Positions 28,036 through 36,276 of a DNA stretch of 64,000 nt are shown piece by piece. Position numbers and translations under genes: made by a program. How positions within the stretch are numbered: position 1 is the stretch's first letter; every line of letters begins with the position of its first letter. Under the pieces are notes generated by a model. The model had not been told where the DNA came from, did not search any database, and saw only the letters and a list, made by a program, of their open reading frames with translations. The DNA is from a bacterium (GTDB lineage Bacteria; Zixibacteria; MSB-5A5; GN15; FEB-12), in the NCBI GenBank assembly GCA_016708025.1, contig JADJGQ010000002.1, positions 372,001 through 436,000 of the forward strand, read 5' to 3'.

Positions 28036-28992
28036 ATGCAGAAACTCCCGATAGTTAACAGTTGCGAATCGGTGGTGGGCAATTCTCTTTGGCGAAATCT
28101 GGCAAAGCAGGGATATCGGGTTCATCCCCAAATACATCTGCCGAGAGTTTTGAAGAAGAAGGATGGCGAGTACCTTACTACCGAAGAGTTCCGATATTTT
28201 ACACAAGCGAGTCTGGATTTTGTCGTATACAAATGCAATTTCCCTGTCTTCGCCGTCGAATTTGATGGTCCGTATCACTTATCTGATGCCAGAACAGAAG
28301 AACGTGACGTTATCAAGAATCGGCTGTGCAAGAAGGCGGACCTACCTCTGCTTCGTATCACTTCGACCGAGATTGAAGAGCAAGATAAGATCACATTGCT
28401 TGATTTTATGCTTATGCGATACACTGCATGTCTTAACGAACTTTCGGATTCAGATATTGACTCTGATTGGGACGTGATTTTTGATGTAAGGCACCCGTTC
28501 CCTGCCATTCGTTTAGTTGCCGACCGACTTTGGAACAAATATGGGATTGCATGGAGTAGGGGAGATTATAGGCGAATCCGAACTGCTGTGTACACGTGTG
28601 ATGTGGCTAGCGCTGACCCAAGCCAATGGCATCGCGATCAATTTCATACCAGTGCACTTCGTGTCAGCCTCTGGCCAAAATCCGAGAGGCAGTCTACACC
28701 GATCTTCACCGAAATTGCCTCTGTTACAATTCGTGCGTGGCTACCTCTCCAAACGAATATTCCACTGCCAGACATTTGGGATTATCAAGACGGGATGGGT
28801 TCACTTGCTCCATGGTCCGAGGTAATGCAGCGTCGAGCCATATCTATGTGGTTTCCGCACATACCTGGTGTCCACCCTTGGGACATTGCAGACAGTTACT
28901 GTGCATATCTTGGGCTCCTAGAAGTTGAGCGTTGGGCGAACACCTACCTACCGGTGCTTCAGGACCTCGCTACCCCCCAACGAGAGCCATAA
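28036..28992 (+). CDS. DUF2726-type PD-(D/E)XK nuclease-like protein
   Basis: A protein of about 318 residues. Residues 40-120 carry the DUF2726 pattern: FTQASLDFVVYKCNFPVFAV, EFDGPYH, then ERDVIKNRLCKKADLPLLRI. DUF2726 belongs to the PD-(D/E)XK nuclease superfamily; the Asp of SLDFV and the Glu-Asp of VEFDG are candidate metal ligands, and the Lys of IKNRL may complete the site. The remaining 190 residues (about 130-318) are unrelated to anything I recognise. ATG 28036 follows AGG at good spacing; ATG 28006, inside the previous gene, is an alternative. Third gene of the coupled cassette. Confidence 0.7.
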   Translation: MQKLPIVNSCESVVGNSLWRNLAKQGYRVHPQIHLPRVLKKKDGEYLTTEEFRYFTQASLDFVVYKCNFPVFAVEFDGPYHLSDARTEERDVIKNRLCKKADLPLLRITSTEIEEQDKITLLDFMLMRYTACLNELSDSDIDSDWDVIFDVRHPFPAIRLVADRLWNKYGIAWSRGDYRRIRTAVYTCDVASADPSQWHRDQFHTSALRVSLWPKSERQSTPIFTEIASVTIRAWLPLQTNIPLPDIWDYQDGMGSLAPWSEVMQRRAISMWFPHIPGVHPWDIADSYCAYLGLLEVERWANTYLPVLQDLATPQREP

Positions 28993-29341
28993 CCACATCT
29001 ATTTCCTGGTTACCTTCAGACACCTTCCAACCTCTCCTTACACTTCGCCATTCTGCTCTTCGGCGCGACAGTATCATTACAGGTCCATATTCCAACAGGA
29101 AGCGAAAATCCTAATTGTCGGGCCTCCTATTGGGTCAATCTGAAGGGGGAAGACCAGCACCTTTTCTCGCATGCGTGTATTCGAAAGAAGCGTCACCTTT
29201 ATGATTTGGTAAAGGTCACTACTATTGGAAAAGTGGGTAGACCTCTCATCCAGCAACTCGTGTGCTTCTGAGAAGGTCCAGCACTCTGGCATTTGACGAG
29301 TATGCCGCCCCCCGAGACCTGATTTCTCGAGGAATCCATCC
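28993..29341. other. Intergenic stretch, little support for a gene
   Basis: Between the nuclease and the minus-strand membrane protein. On the minus strand a frame from about 29292 to 29077 reads plausibly in its last 50 residues (DLYQIIKVTLLSN, LVFPLQIDPIGGP), so a short gene or gene remnant is possible. No ribosome binding site or recognisable family supports it. Confidence 0.3.
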
Positions 29342-29701
29342 TCATTCGAACAACGATTTCTTTGGCCACAGGGCGAAGACAACAGCTGCGCCAGCAAGTA
29401 ATAGCATCAAGCCCAAAATAATCTGGATGCCGGTTCTTGTATCGCTGCCGATTAATTGCCTCATAAGTGTCGAGTCTCTTGCCACCAAGATTGAACTGGC
29501 ACCGACGGCGAATATAGGAACGAATCGCCCAATCGTTAATGCGGAAAGTGTCCGATTTGAGGGATCGAGCATTCGTAGACATACAAGTGCTACAACTATG
29601 GTGGCACTTGCAAATACGTCAGACAGATTCCAATTTCCTGAGCCAATTAGGTACTCGGCCTGATGGCGGAACTGACTGTAACAAAGGGGGAAATGCCGCA
29701 A
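29342..29701 (-). pseudogene. C-terminal part of a membrane protein, out of frame with 29619-30470
   Basis: The frame encodes two clear hydrophobic helices (ATIVVALVCLRML and GIQIILGLMLLLAGAAVVFAL) and a short basic tail. It lies directly after the gene at 29619-30470 in another frame, overlapping by 83 nt. Around the switch lies a run of five G on the plus strand (29686-29690; CCCCC in the reading direction). A one-base change there would join the two into a single membrane protein of roughly 380 residues. I read it as the displaced C-terminus of a frameshifted gene, although an independent small membrane protein is possible. Confidence 0.45.
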
Positions 29702-30470
29702 ATGCCATCACAGAGACAAAGAGCGTATTGATAACCACCTTAATCTGTGGAGAATTGGCACCATTATAACCAATGCTTTCAGCCGCGCACCAGGTTACAA
29801 ATATCGTCGCCAAGCAAAGCAACCCAACTGATAACGTGATGAACATCTGAAGCATAGTCAATGCTTGCATCGGCGGTTCTAAGAGTCTCAGCTCTCTTTG
29901 CAACTTCGGGGATTGAAGGACTTGAAGGCGCACAGCTGGTGGCAGGGCGGCCAAATCACTTTCGAGTTTCACCGGTTCACTCGATTGGAACACTAGTTCT
30001 CCGCATGTCTGCTTGGCGTTAGCGATGCACTGACGCCTGTACTCTTCTACTCTTTTACTTTCCAGACTCTCAAATTCCTCACGGAGAGATTCCTCAGACG
30101 CTAGATACATTATCGCAAATTGGGGCTTTAACTTATCGGGGCTCATTGCTACCGAAAAGTAAGTCGTAATAGCAACAATTGAGGAAAGGATAAGTACCAG
30201 GTATACGACGATTATCCAATTATCCACCATCTGCTTAGCTAGGGACAATTCCTGTAAATGTGGACCGACGGAAGACACTAGAAGATAAAGTGCTGTGAAC
30301 ACCGCAAACGCAGCGAAGGGGAAAATGAGCAAGCTAAAAATATACTGCTGAGGAGCGTGCCCCCAAAGCCTCACCGTAGTTTCGAACCGATGATCAAAGA
30401 AAGTCGAATAGAAGATCGACACACTTACTGCAACCGACACCACTAACGTACATGCGACTACCCATTTCAT
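29619..30470 (-). CDS. Polytopic membrane protein of unknown function, probably frameshifted at its end
   Basis: A 283-residue protein with an N-terminal helix (VVACTLVVSVAVSVSIFY), further helices (YIFSLLIFPFAAFAVFTALYL in part, NWIIVVYLVLILSSIVAI, MLQMFITLSVGLLCLATIFV) and a soluble helical insert of about 80 residues rich in Glu and Arg (about 125-205). No family is recognised. The last 28 residues (PPLLQSVPPSGRVPNWL) are hydrophilic and probably out-of-frame, see the neighbouring entry. It follows the ceramidase-like gene on the same strand. Confidence 0.55.
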   Translation of the reverse strand: MKWVVACTLVVSVAVSVSIFYSTFFDHRFETTVRLWGHAPQQYIFSLLIFPFAAFAVFTALYLLVSSVGPHLQELSLAKQMVDNWIIVVYLVLILSSIVAITTYFSVAMSPDKLKPQFAIMYLASEESLREEFESLESKRVEEYRRQCIANAKQTCGELVFQSSEPVKLESDLAALPPAVRLQVLQSPKLQRELRLLEPPMQALTMLQMFITLSVGLLCLATIFVTWCAAESIGYNGANSPQIKVVINTLFVSVMAFAAFPPLLQSVPPSGRVPNWLRKLESV

Positions 30471-30530
30471 TACGGCAACCTCCCCAAAAGGTGGATGTGT
30501 GAAACTCGACTATCAAAAATAAGGCGAATA

Positions 30531-31346
30531 CTATGTCTCTATTTCCAACTCCGAACGATAGAACCGATATGCCAAATAGGCAGAAACAGACCCTAGGACA
30601 TGCCACAAAGCGTGGCCCTGATACCAGCCCGAGGGATCACAAAATACTCCATGATAATCAAGTTGCCAAAAAATATGGCCTCCTGCAAGCACAATAACAG
30701 CTGCAAGCAGCAGGCTATACCTCAACTTGGCCTGTCGGAAACTATGGTATGCATACTCGCAGACCAGAATGGAAACAACCATGGCTGCGAATATATACCT
30801 ACGAGCGCCTGGGTATATGGTGGCCCATGACAGGAAAAAGATGCATGCAGTCCCAAAAAGTGCAACTGCCTGCGCAGTCCTCCAGTTCTGTAAGCGCGCG
30901 AGACCATATGCAAGAAACAACAAGACTATCAAGTACATTCCGCCTATATCGAATGACTGCCCGACAAACGTCAGCGATGCATGATAGAATGCTGTCCCAA
31001 GTCCTACGATTATGAGAAACATCGGATAAGCCAAGCCGAAGCATACCCGAAATAATTGGGGACCATTACTTCGTTCGATCCTTAACTTTCTTACTTGCCA
31101 CTCTCGAATGGCGACTAGAATGCCAACCCACACGAAACCAAAGCCAGTTGCCGTGTTAATAGGCTGTTTTGCTCCCGAAGTATTGATGTGTTCGCAGAAG
31201 CAATTTGATTCTTGTGATTGGCAGGTTGCGGGCCGCCACGAATCCCAAGTGCACTGTGCTTTGTCTATAATCCAAATAGATACTGCGGCGGTTACCGCGG
31301 TAATCAAAGTGACTGTTACAATAGTCGAGACGGTACGGATTCTCAT
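30531..31346 (-). CDS. Ceramidase-like (CREST superfamily) membrane hydrolase
   Basis: A protein of about 271 residues with around seven hydrophobic segments. It keeps the alkaline-ceramidase/CREST pattern: CFCEHI followed by QPINTATGFGFVWVG, then GLGTAFYHASLTFVGQSFD, and a C-terminal FCDPSGWYQGHALWHVLGS. The His residues of FYHA and HALWH and the Asp of QSFD correspond to the zinc-site residues of the superfamily. Members hydrolyse ceramide or related lipid amides within the membrane. ATG 31346 gives a short cytoplasmic N-terminus and then the first helix; a TTG at 31427 would extend it by 27 residues. Its presence in a mobile region is unusual. Confidence 0.75.
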   Translation of the reverse strand: MRIRTVSTIVTVTLITAVTAAVSIWIIDKAQCTWDSWRPATCQSQESNCFCEHINTSGAKQPINTATGFGFVWVGILVAIREWQVRKLRIERSNGPQLFRVCFGLAYPMFLIIVGLGTAFYHASLTFVGQSFDIGGMYLIVLLFLAYGLARLQNWRTAQAVALFGTACIFFLSWATIYPGARRYIFAAMVVSILVCEYAYHSFRQAKLRYSLLLAAVIVLAGGHIFWQLDYHGVFCDPSGWYQGHALWHVLGSVSAYLAYRFYRSELEIET

Positions 31347-31427
31347 GTGAAAGTCAGGACTTGTTGGATGGTTGCTAATTTTGGGACCATCATCTATAGG
31401 ATAATGCGAACGCACGCACCAAGTCAA

Positions 31428-32034
31428 CTACGAAACAACACAGTACTTCAACTTAACGTCGGAAGATATTAGTGATGTGTCGGTTGCTTTGCTGGATCCG
31501 CGTCAGTCGGGTGTTTAAGTCGTACTAGTAGGTCACCGACGGGTTCCAGTTAGGAGTATTGGCATGGATGCTCACGCACCGGACGGGAGACCCAAAGTGG
31601 TTCCGTGCATAAGTCCTCCAATTCTCAGTTGCCTCGTTGAATCAGAAATGGTCGGCAGTGCGAATCGAGATGACGCCTGTCTAATTGGCATTACCAGTTG
31701 TGCCGTATAGTCTCATAGTCTTCACGCCCTGCACCCGAAACACTTACGCCTTCACTCTACCCTTTTCCAAGCCGCGACCAGATCATACGGCATGTAAGTA
31801 GTTCCATAGAGGGTATCGCTTTGTCTCAGCTACCTACCCAAAGTCGTACATGTCTTCACCCTGACGGGCAGCACACCTGACGCCGACTGCCCTTCGTTCA
31901 CTACCGCATCACTTCGACTCGACCCTTCTCACCTTTCTGTCCTATTAAGGAGGGCGGAAACGGCAAGCTACGAAGTGTCATTCCGTTCTCACTAGTCGCC
32001 CGAGACAGGGTTCATGCATATGGACCTGAACTAG
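31428..32034. other. Long non-coding or decayed stretch
   Basis: About 600 bases without a credible gene on either strand; all frames are closed often. Two loosely similar pyrimidine-rich blocks, around 31720-31775 and 31850-31945, share phrases such as GTCTTCACSC and CTCGACCC or CTCTACCC, which hints at an old duplication. It ends at the SSB fragment. I see no promoter, tRNA or array. Confidence 0.5.
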
Positions 32035-32289
32035 CTAAGCATACCTGGTCGCCTAGTTACCGGCCAGCAAATGTCTGACTACCACACAGTGGTTTGTTTT
32101 GGGCCGCTGGCGCAAGTTGCAATGCGGTACCTTCGCAAGAGTGACCGCATCTACGTCGAAGGCCGGTTGCATTCAGTTGACCGGGTAGCAGAGTCCGGCG
32201 AGCGACGCCGGACGGTTGAGGTCATCGCACAGCACATGATTATGCTCGGCTGTGCCGAGCCGAAGCGCGGTGAGGTAGTGCAGCATTAG
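32035..32289 (+). pseudogene. Single-stranded DNA-binding protein, C-terminal OB-fold fragment
   Basis: From ATG 32071 the frame gives 72 residues, DYHTVVCFGPLAQVAMRYLR and then RIYVEGRLHSVDR and VIAQHMIML. This is the second half of a bacterial SSB OB-fold, where relatives have WHTVVCFGKLAE and VEGRL. Homologous-looking sequence continues upstream without a start to a TAG at 32032-32034, and the first 45-50 residues of an SSB (the NxVxLIGRL strand) are missing. The acidic C-terminal tail that recruits repair proteins is also absent. I read it as a 5'-truncated remnant, although a strong terminator still follows. Confidence 0.65.
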
Positions 32290-32295
32290 CACTGA

Positions 32296-32329
32296 GCGGA
32301 GCGGGGATGTTTCCCCGCTCCGCTTTTTT
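32296..32329 (+). terminator. Strong intrinsic terminator after the SSB fragment
   Basis: Perfect 12-bp stem GCGGAGCGGGGA / TCCCCGCTCCGC with a 4-nt loop, followed by six T, 7 nt after the stop codon. Confidence 0.9.
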
Positions 32330-32387
32330 GTGCTCGGTGAAAAATCCTCCCACCCTTTTGGAGACGATACAGCGCAGGCACTACAGC

Positions 32388-33665
32388 TTACCCGGCGTAC
32401 CACCGAGCAATGCGACGCTCCAGTGATTCCCGGCGGGTCCCACAGCGTTCTCGCGACTGCCGGATTATTTGTTCAGCGTTGCCGTGGCGCGGTGCAGGCG
32501 GCATCACCGTGGTTGCACTGAACGGCAACGACGTGGTGCCGTCAATGGACAGTTTCAGGTAGATCTGGAACCTCGGGAGATTCAGGAGGTCATCCGCAGA
32601 AAACACCTGTCTGAATTCGGCTTCGAGCGCTTTGGCGTCGTCTGCCCCCACAGCGAAAGTAATCAGCGTACCGACATTCCCCAGGACTGCGTCCCGTAGG
32701 CTATCGGGTAGTTGCGAGAGGAACTGGTTGGCCAGGCCAGCCATGCTCAAGCCGTACTTTCGCGCTTCCGAAAGCATAGACGGAAACTCTTCAGTTGCGA
32801 ACGACTGTAGTTCGTCAATGTAAAGGTAGTACGATCGACGCTGCTGTCGTGAGCGATTGGTCCGCTGGAGAGCGGCCAGATACAGTTGTGTTATGAGCAG
32901 CGCGCCCAGAAGCGACGCGTTATCTTCACCGATCTTCCCTTTCGCTAGGTTGACTAGCAAGATTCGACTTTCACTCATCACATCTGACAGGCGCAGTTTA
33001 GACTTTGTCTGCCCGAGAATATTGCGCGTGATCGGATTCGTCAGGAACTGACCAACCTTGTTTTGGATGGGTGAAATCGTCTCGGTGCGGAAGACTTTGG
33101 GGTATTGCTCAAATTCCGAGGTCCAAAACGTTCGCAAGACCGGATCGACGACACCTGCAACTACTTTCGTCCGAAATCGCTCGTCCGTGAGAAGGCGCGA
33201 AACGCCGAGCAAGGAATTCCCGGGCTTTTCTAGAAGCGTGAGGAAGCAGTTTCGCAGCACGTATTCGAGCCTGGGGCCCCACGAACTGGCCCAGACTTTC
33301 TTGAATACCTGGATCAGACCCGAAGCAACGAGCGGCCGAGACTTCGGGCTCGTGTGTGCGAGCACGTTGAAGCCAATCGGATAGTCCGTATCGGCAGGAT
33401 TCAGGTAGATAGTCTCATTGATGCGGCTGGCTGGCACATACTCCAACGCTTCCTCGACCAGATCACCATGAGGATCAATGACCGCCACACCCCGACCGGC
33501 CTGAATATCCTGAATGATGCAATTCAGGAGCAGGGTAGACTTTCCCATGCCGGTTTTGCCCACGATGTACGTCGGTCGAAGACGGTCGTCCGGCTTCATC
33601 CCGAACTTTCGCCGAACGTTCCGATAATTCGTCTCCCCGAGGATGAGGAGGTCCCCATTTCCCAT
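32388..33665 (-). CDS. VirD4/TraG-HerA-type conjugation ATPase
   Basis: A 425-residue RecA-fold ATPase. Walker A is GKTGMGKSTLL near residue 38, followed by AVIDPHGDLVEEAL, the phrase typical of conjugation coupling proteins and HerA/FtsK relatives. Walker B is in YLYIDELQSFATEEF, and the sensor-like GLANQFLSQLP follows. No membrane helix is present, so it lacks the N-terminal anchor of classic VirD4. The likely role is moving single-stranded DNA in transfer of this element. It diverges from the annealing-protein operon, and a copy of the dispersed operator-like repeat lies in between. Confidence 0.8.
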   Translation of the reverse strand: MGNGDLLILGETNYRNVRRKFGMKPDDRLRPTYIVGKTGMGKSTLLLNCIIQDIQAGRGVAVIDPHGDLVEEALEYVPASRINETIYLNPADTDYPIGFNVLAHTSPKSRPLVASGLIQVFKKVWASSWGPRLEYVLRNCFLTLLEKPGNSLLGVSRLLTDERFRTKVVAGVVDPVLRTFWTSEFEQYPKVFRTETISPIQNKVGQFLTNPITRNILGQTKSKLRLSDVMSESRILLVNLAKGKIGEDNASLLGALLITQLYLAALQRTNRSRQQRRSYYLYIDELQSFATEEFPSMLSEARKYGLSMAGLANQFLSQLPDSLRDAVLGNVGTLITFAVGADDAKALEAEFRQVFSADDLLNLPRFQIYLKLSIDGTTSLPFSATTVMPPAPRHGNAEQIIRQSRERCGTRRESLERRIARWYAG

Positions 33666-33687
33666 GTGTTCAGCCTACCCGAACGAG

Positions 33688-33731
33688 CTTTCCACAGTCT
33701 ATACGGAAAACCTGTTCTCATCGGCAATTGA
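33688..33731 (+). repeat. Operator-like repeat, copy a
   Basis: CTTTCCACAG (33688-33697), then 14 nt, a degenerate left half-site CTGTT, N6, and GGCAATTGA (33723-33731). It lies between the divergent ATPase (32388-33665) and annealing-protein (33835) genes. Similarity to copy b continues for about 35 nt downstream, including CTACGCTGGGT. Confidence 0.6.
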
Positions 33732-33834
33732 ACCCTTCTGCGGCTTCGCTACGCTGGGTCTGCGGCAGCACACATGACTGCCCGGAAACCAACCCACTTT
33801 TCCAACAAAATACGACGCAGAAAGGAGAAGCAAC

Positions 33835-34527
33835 ATGAGTAGCCAGCCGGGGCTAGTCAAAACGATCGAGGTGAAGGACGACCAGGGGCGGGTCGTGGAG
33901 TCGAAAGAGGTTGTCACCTACGCTGGCCTCCTTAATCGCGCCCACCAGGAGGGGCTGAAAAGAGTGTCAACTAAGCTCATTCAGACCCCTTCAGCAGCCA
34001 ACGGTATGACCGCGATTTCCATGGCAGAAGTGGAGACCGACAAGGGTGTGTTCCGAGACTACGGAGATGCCAGCCCGGACAATGTCGATTCCATGATCAT
34101 TCCGCACATCATTCGCATGTCCGTGACCCGTGCGAAAGCCCGCGCCCTTAGGGACGCAGTCAACATCGGTGCCGTGGCAATTGAGGAGCTTGGTGCAGGG
34201 TTTGGAAACGGTGTGGATAACGCCGGCACCAAACCTCTGGTAGGCGCGACCGGCAAGTTCGCTCAGGACCCTAAGCACCTAGCGCAAGGGACTGGTTCAA
34301 ATAACGGTAGTGGCACTGGCAACGACCCGATGACGGAATACCAGCTGAACTACCTGTACGGCATCCTGGCAGAGCACGGCGTCAACGGCGATGACGCGCA
34401 GGACTACATCATCGAGACCGTCGGTGCAGGCTCCCTCAGTGAGGTGACAAAGAAGGAAGCATCTGACCTCATTGACGAACTGCTGGCGAATCCTCTGGAG
34501 ATGCTGCGTGGGGTAGCCGTCTCCTGA
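33835..34527 (+). CDS. Putative ssDNA-annealing recombination protein
   Basis: A 230-residue protein with a good AAAGGAG upstream. The N-terminal 125 residues contain VTYAGLLNRAHQEGLKRV, a GDASPDNVDSMIIPHIIRMS segment and TRAKARALRDAVNIGAVAIEEL. I recall this pattern in plasmid and phage proteins resembling the Rad52/Mgm101 annealing class, but the assignment is tentative. A Gly/Asn-rich linker follows, then a C-terminal helical module (YQLNYLYGILAEHGVNGDDAQ) like those that bind DNA or partner proteins. It leads a plus-strand cluster with the DUF932 protein. Confidence 0.55.
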   Translation: MSSQPGLVKTIEVKDDQGRVVESKEVVTYAGLLNRAHQEGLKRVSTKLIQTPSAANGMTAISMAEVETDKGVFRDYGDASPDNVDSMIIPHIIRMSVTRAKARALRDAVNIGAVAIEELGAGFGNGVDNAGTKPLVGATGKFAQDPKHLAQGTGSNNGSGTGNDPMTEYQLNYLYGILAEHGVNGDDAQDYIIETVGAGSLSEVTKKEASDLIDELLANPLEMLRGVAVS

Positions 34528-34622
34528 CGGTTTGGATTCGTACCACCGACTCACTCGGCATCGAACCAAGTCCTGACACCAATCACAAGAAACTGAAATC
34601 TTACAGAAGAAAGTAAACTTCC

Positions 34623-35678
34623 ATGTCTACAACACTCCTTGACGCACACAAACAGTGGATCACACGGCCACCGGATGAGCGATTTCCAAGTCTCGAAGCT
34701 ATGCTCGACGTCGCGAGCCATCGTAAGCGGGAGTCGATCGAGAACGTCCGGGATGTCCGTTCACTCCGCGTCTACGCCTCCCATAACGGCGCCCTCGACC
34801 TGAACGGACACCAGCCACATGCCACTCTCACCCATTGGGCCTTCTCCCAAATGTGCCACAAGCTGGGGGCACCGGCAGGGTACCTACGGACCCTTCCGCC
34901 TGAGGTAGCCGCACGGTGCTTGGAGCACGGGATTAGTCAGTCATACGATGAGTGTAAGATACTCACCCGGAATGGCGGCAAAGGTGATGATCACGCCAAC
35001 CTCGCTGCCGCCTTCACCAGCCCAACGTACGGTCGCATCTGGGACTGTGATGTTCTCGCCGCCCTTTTGGCTGCCATTGAGGGGAACGGATGGCATACCC
35101 CGCCATCGTCTGTTCTGGGCCCGAGTGGGCTCTACGCCTCGGATCGGAACATGTTCGCCTTCCTGATTCATGACGAACAGCCGGTGGAGATTGGCAATGC
35201 CAAACTCGGTCGAGGGTTCTTCCTCTGGAACTCCGAGACTGGAGCTGCAACCTTCGGCCTAACCACGTTTCTGTACAACTCAGTATGTCAAAATCACATC
35301 GTCTGGGGGGCGGAAGAGGTGAAGGAACTCAGAATCGTCCATCGAGATCGAGCTCCGGATCGTTTCTGCAGAGAAGCAGTCCCGCTCCTCAATAAGTTTG
35401 TGGAGAGCAGCGCCGCATCGTATGCCATTGCAAACGTTGTGCATCGAGCGATGTACATGCCGGTCGGCGGGTCCTTTGATGAGGTGCAGGCGTGGTTTGC
35501 CGGCAAGCCGTTCACACGGCAGGAACTGTTGGCCGGTCATCACGCAGGACTGAGTGCAGGTGACGATGTCTCGACGGTCTGGGGGATGATCCAGGGCCTC
35601 ACGGCTGCCGCCCAATCGCTTCCTCACATCGACACACGTGTCAGTCTCGAGCGGCGGGCCGGGGCACTGCTTCGCTAA
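34623..35678 (+). CDS. DUF932 phage/plasmid-type protein
   Basis: A 351-residue DUF932 protein. Diagnostic stretches are LTHWAFSQMCHKLGAPAGYL, YGRIWDCDVLAALLAAI, FLIHDEQPVEIG, and RGFFLWNSETGAATFGLTTF followed by NHIVWGAEE. DUF932 proteins are common on plasmids, phages and integrative elements, and often sit next to annealing or SSB genes, as here. The biochemical activity is unknown. It follows the annealing protein gene by 95 nt on the same strand. Confidence 0.8.
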   Translation: MSTTLLDAHKQWITRPPDERFPSLEAMLDVASHRKRESIENVRDVRSLRVYASHNGALDLNGHQPHATLTHWAFSQMCHKLGAPAGYLRTLPPEVAARCLEHGISQSYDECKILTRNGGKGDDHANLAAAFTSPTYGRIWDCDVLAALLAAIEGNGWHTPPSSVLGPSGLYASDRNMFAFLIHDEQPVEIGNAKLGRGFFLWNSETGAATFGLTTFLYNSVCQNHIVWGAEEVKELRIVHRDRAPDRFCREAVPLLNKFVESSAASYAIANVVHRAMYMPVGGSFDEVQAWFAGKPFTRQELLAGHHAGLSAGDDVSTVWGMIQGLTAAAQSLPHIDTRVSLERRAGALLR

Positions 35679-35774
35679 CTTCATTCCTCTGTCCATCAGA
35701 CGGCCGCATCCAGGCCGTACATTGACCTCACACCGTACTGCCACACATCACTTCCCTATACTTCAGGAGTCCGT

Positions 35775-35933
35775 ATGTCACTGTACCTCATTGTTATCGA
35801 GATGAACTTCGACTTTCATCTTGTCATAATGGAAGATGATGGTGACCGGACAATGCTGTTCGAAACGCAGGCTCTAGCTGAGGCTTATGCCGCTGAGCAT
35901 CTCCAGTCTGACTATAAGGTTTTCGAGTGGTAG
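35775..35933 (+). CDS. Small acidic protein, 52 residues
   Basis: ATG 35775 follows AGGAG (35764-35768) at ideal spacing. The 52-residue product begins MSLYLIVIEMNFDFHLVIME, continues with an acidic middle part and ends in DYKVFEW. The alternating hydrophobic pattern suggests a small beta-alpha fold. It is unrecognised, but the ribosome binding site and the position after DUF932 make it likely to be expressed. Confidence 0.55.
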   Translation: MSLYLIVIEMNFDFHLVIMEDDGDRTMLFETQALAEAYAAEHLQSDYKVFEW

Positions 35934-35960
35934 AGCCAGTCATTTGTTCATTGCTTAACC

Positions 35961-35990
35961 ATGCCCCGAGATCAACTGATTCCGGGGCAT
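35961..35990 (+). terminator. Possible terminator after the small acidic gene
   Basis: ATGCCCCG pairs with CGGGGCAT across a 14-nt loop and is followed by TTTATATTT, 28 nt after the stop. The rest of the gap up to 36276 shows nothing I can name. Confidence 0.5.
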
Positions 35991-36276
35991 TTATATTTGG
36001 CCAAATTGTTACTTTCGAATCCATACTTGTTCAGCACATATAAAAGGGTTTCAGATTTGCAGAAAGCACTGGCTCACCCGAAATCGAAGTGGACTATTGA
36101 GGCCATGAGTCGGTTATCCGCTATGGGGCACAAGCGATTAAGGGATCTGGAATCCTCCAAGCGCTCGCGATCGTTAGAATCGTCATGGATACCGCAATCC
36201 ACTCTTGACAAAGCTATTTGCGATCGATTATTTATTTGCATATCCGAAATGCAACGCGCACACTCCGGGAGGTCAT

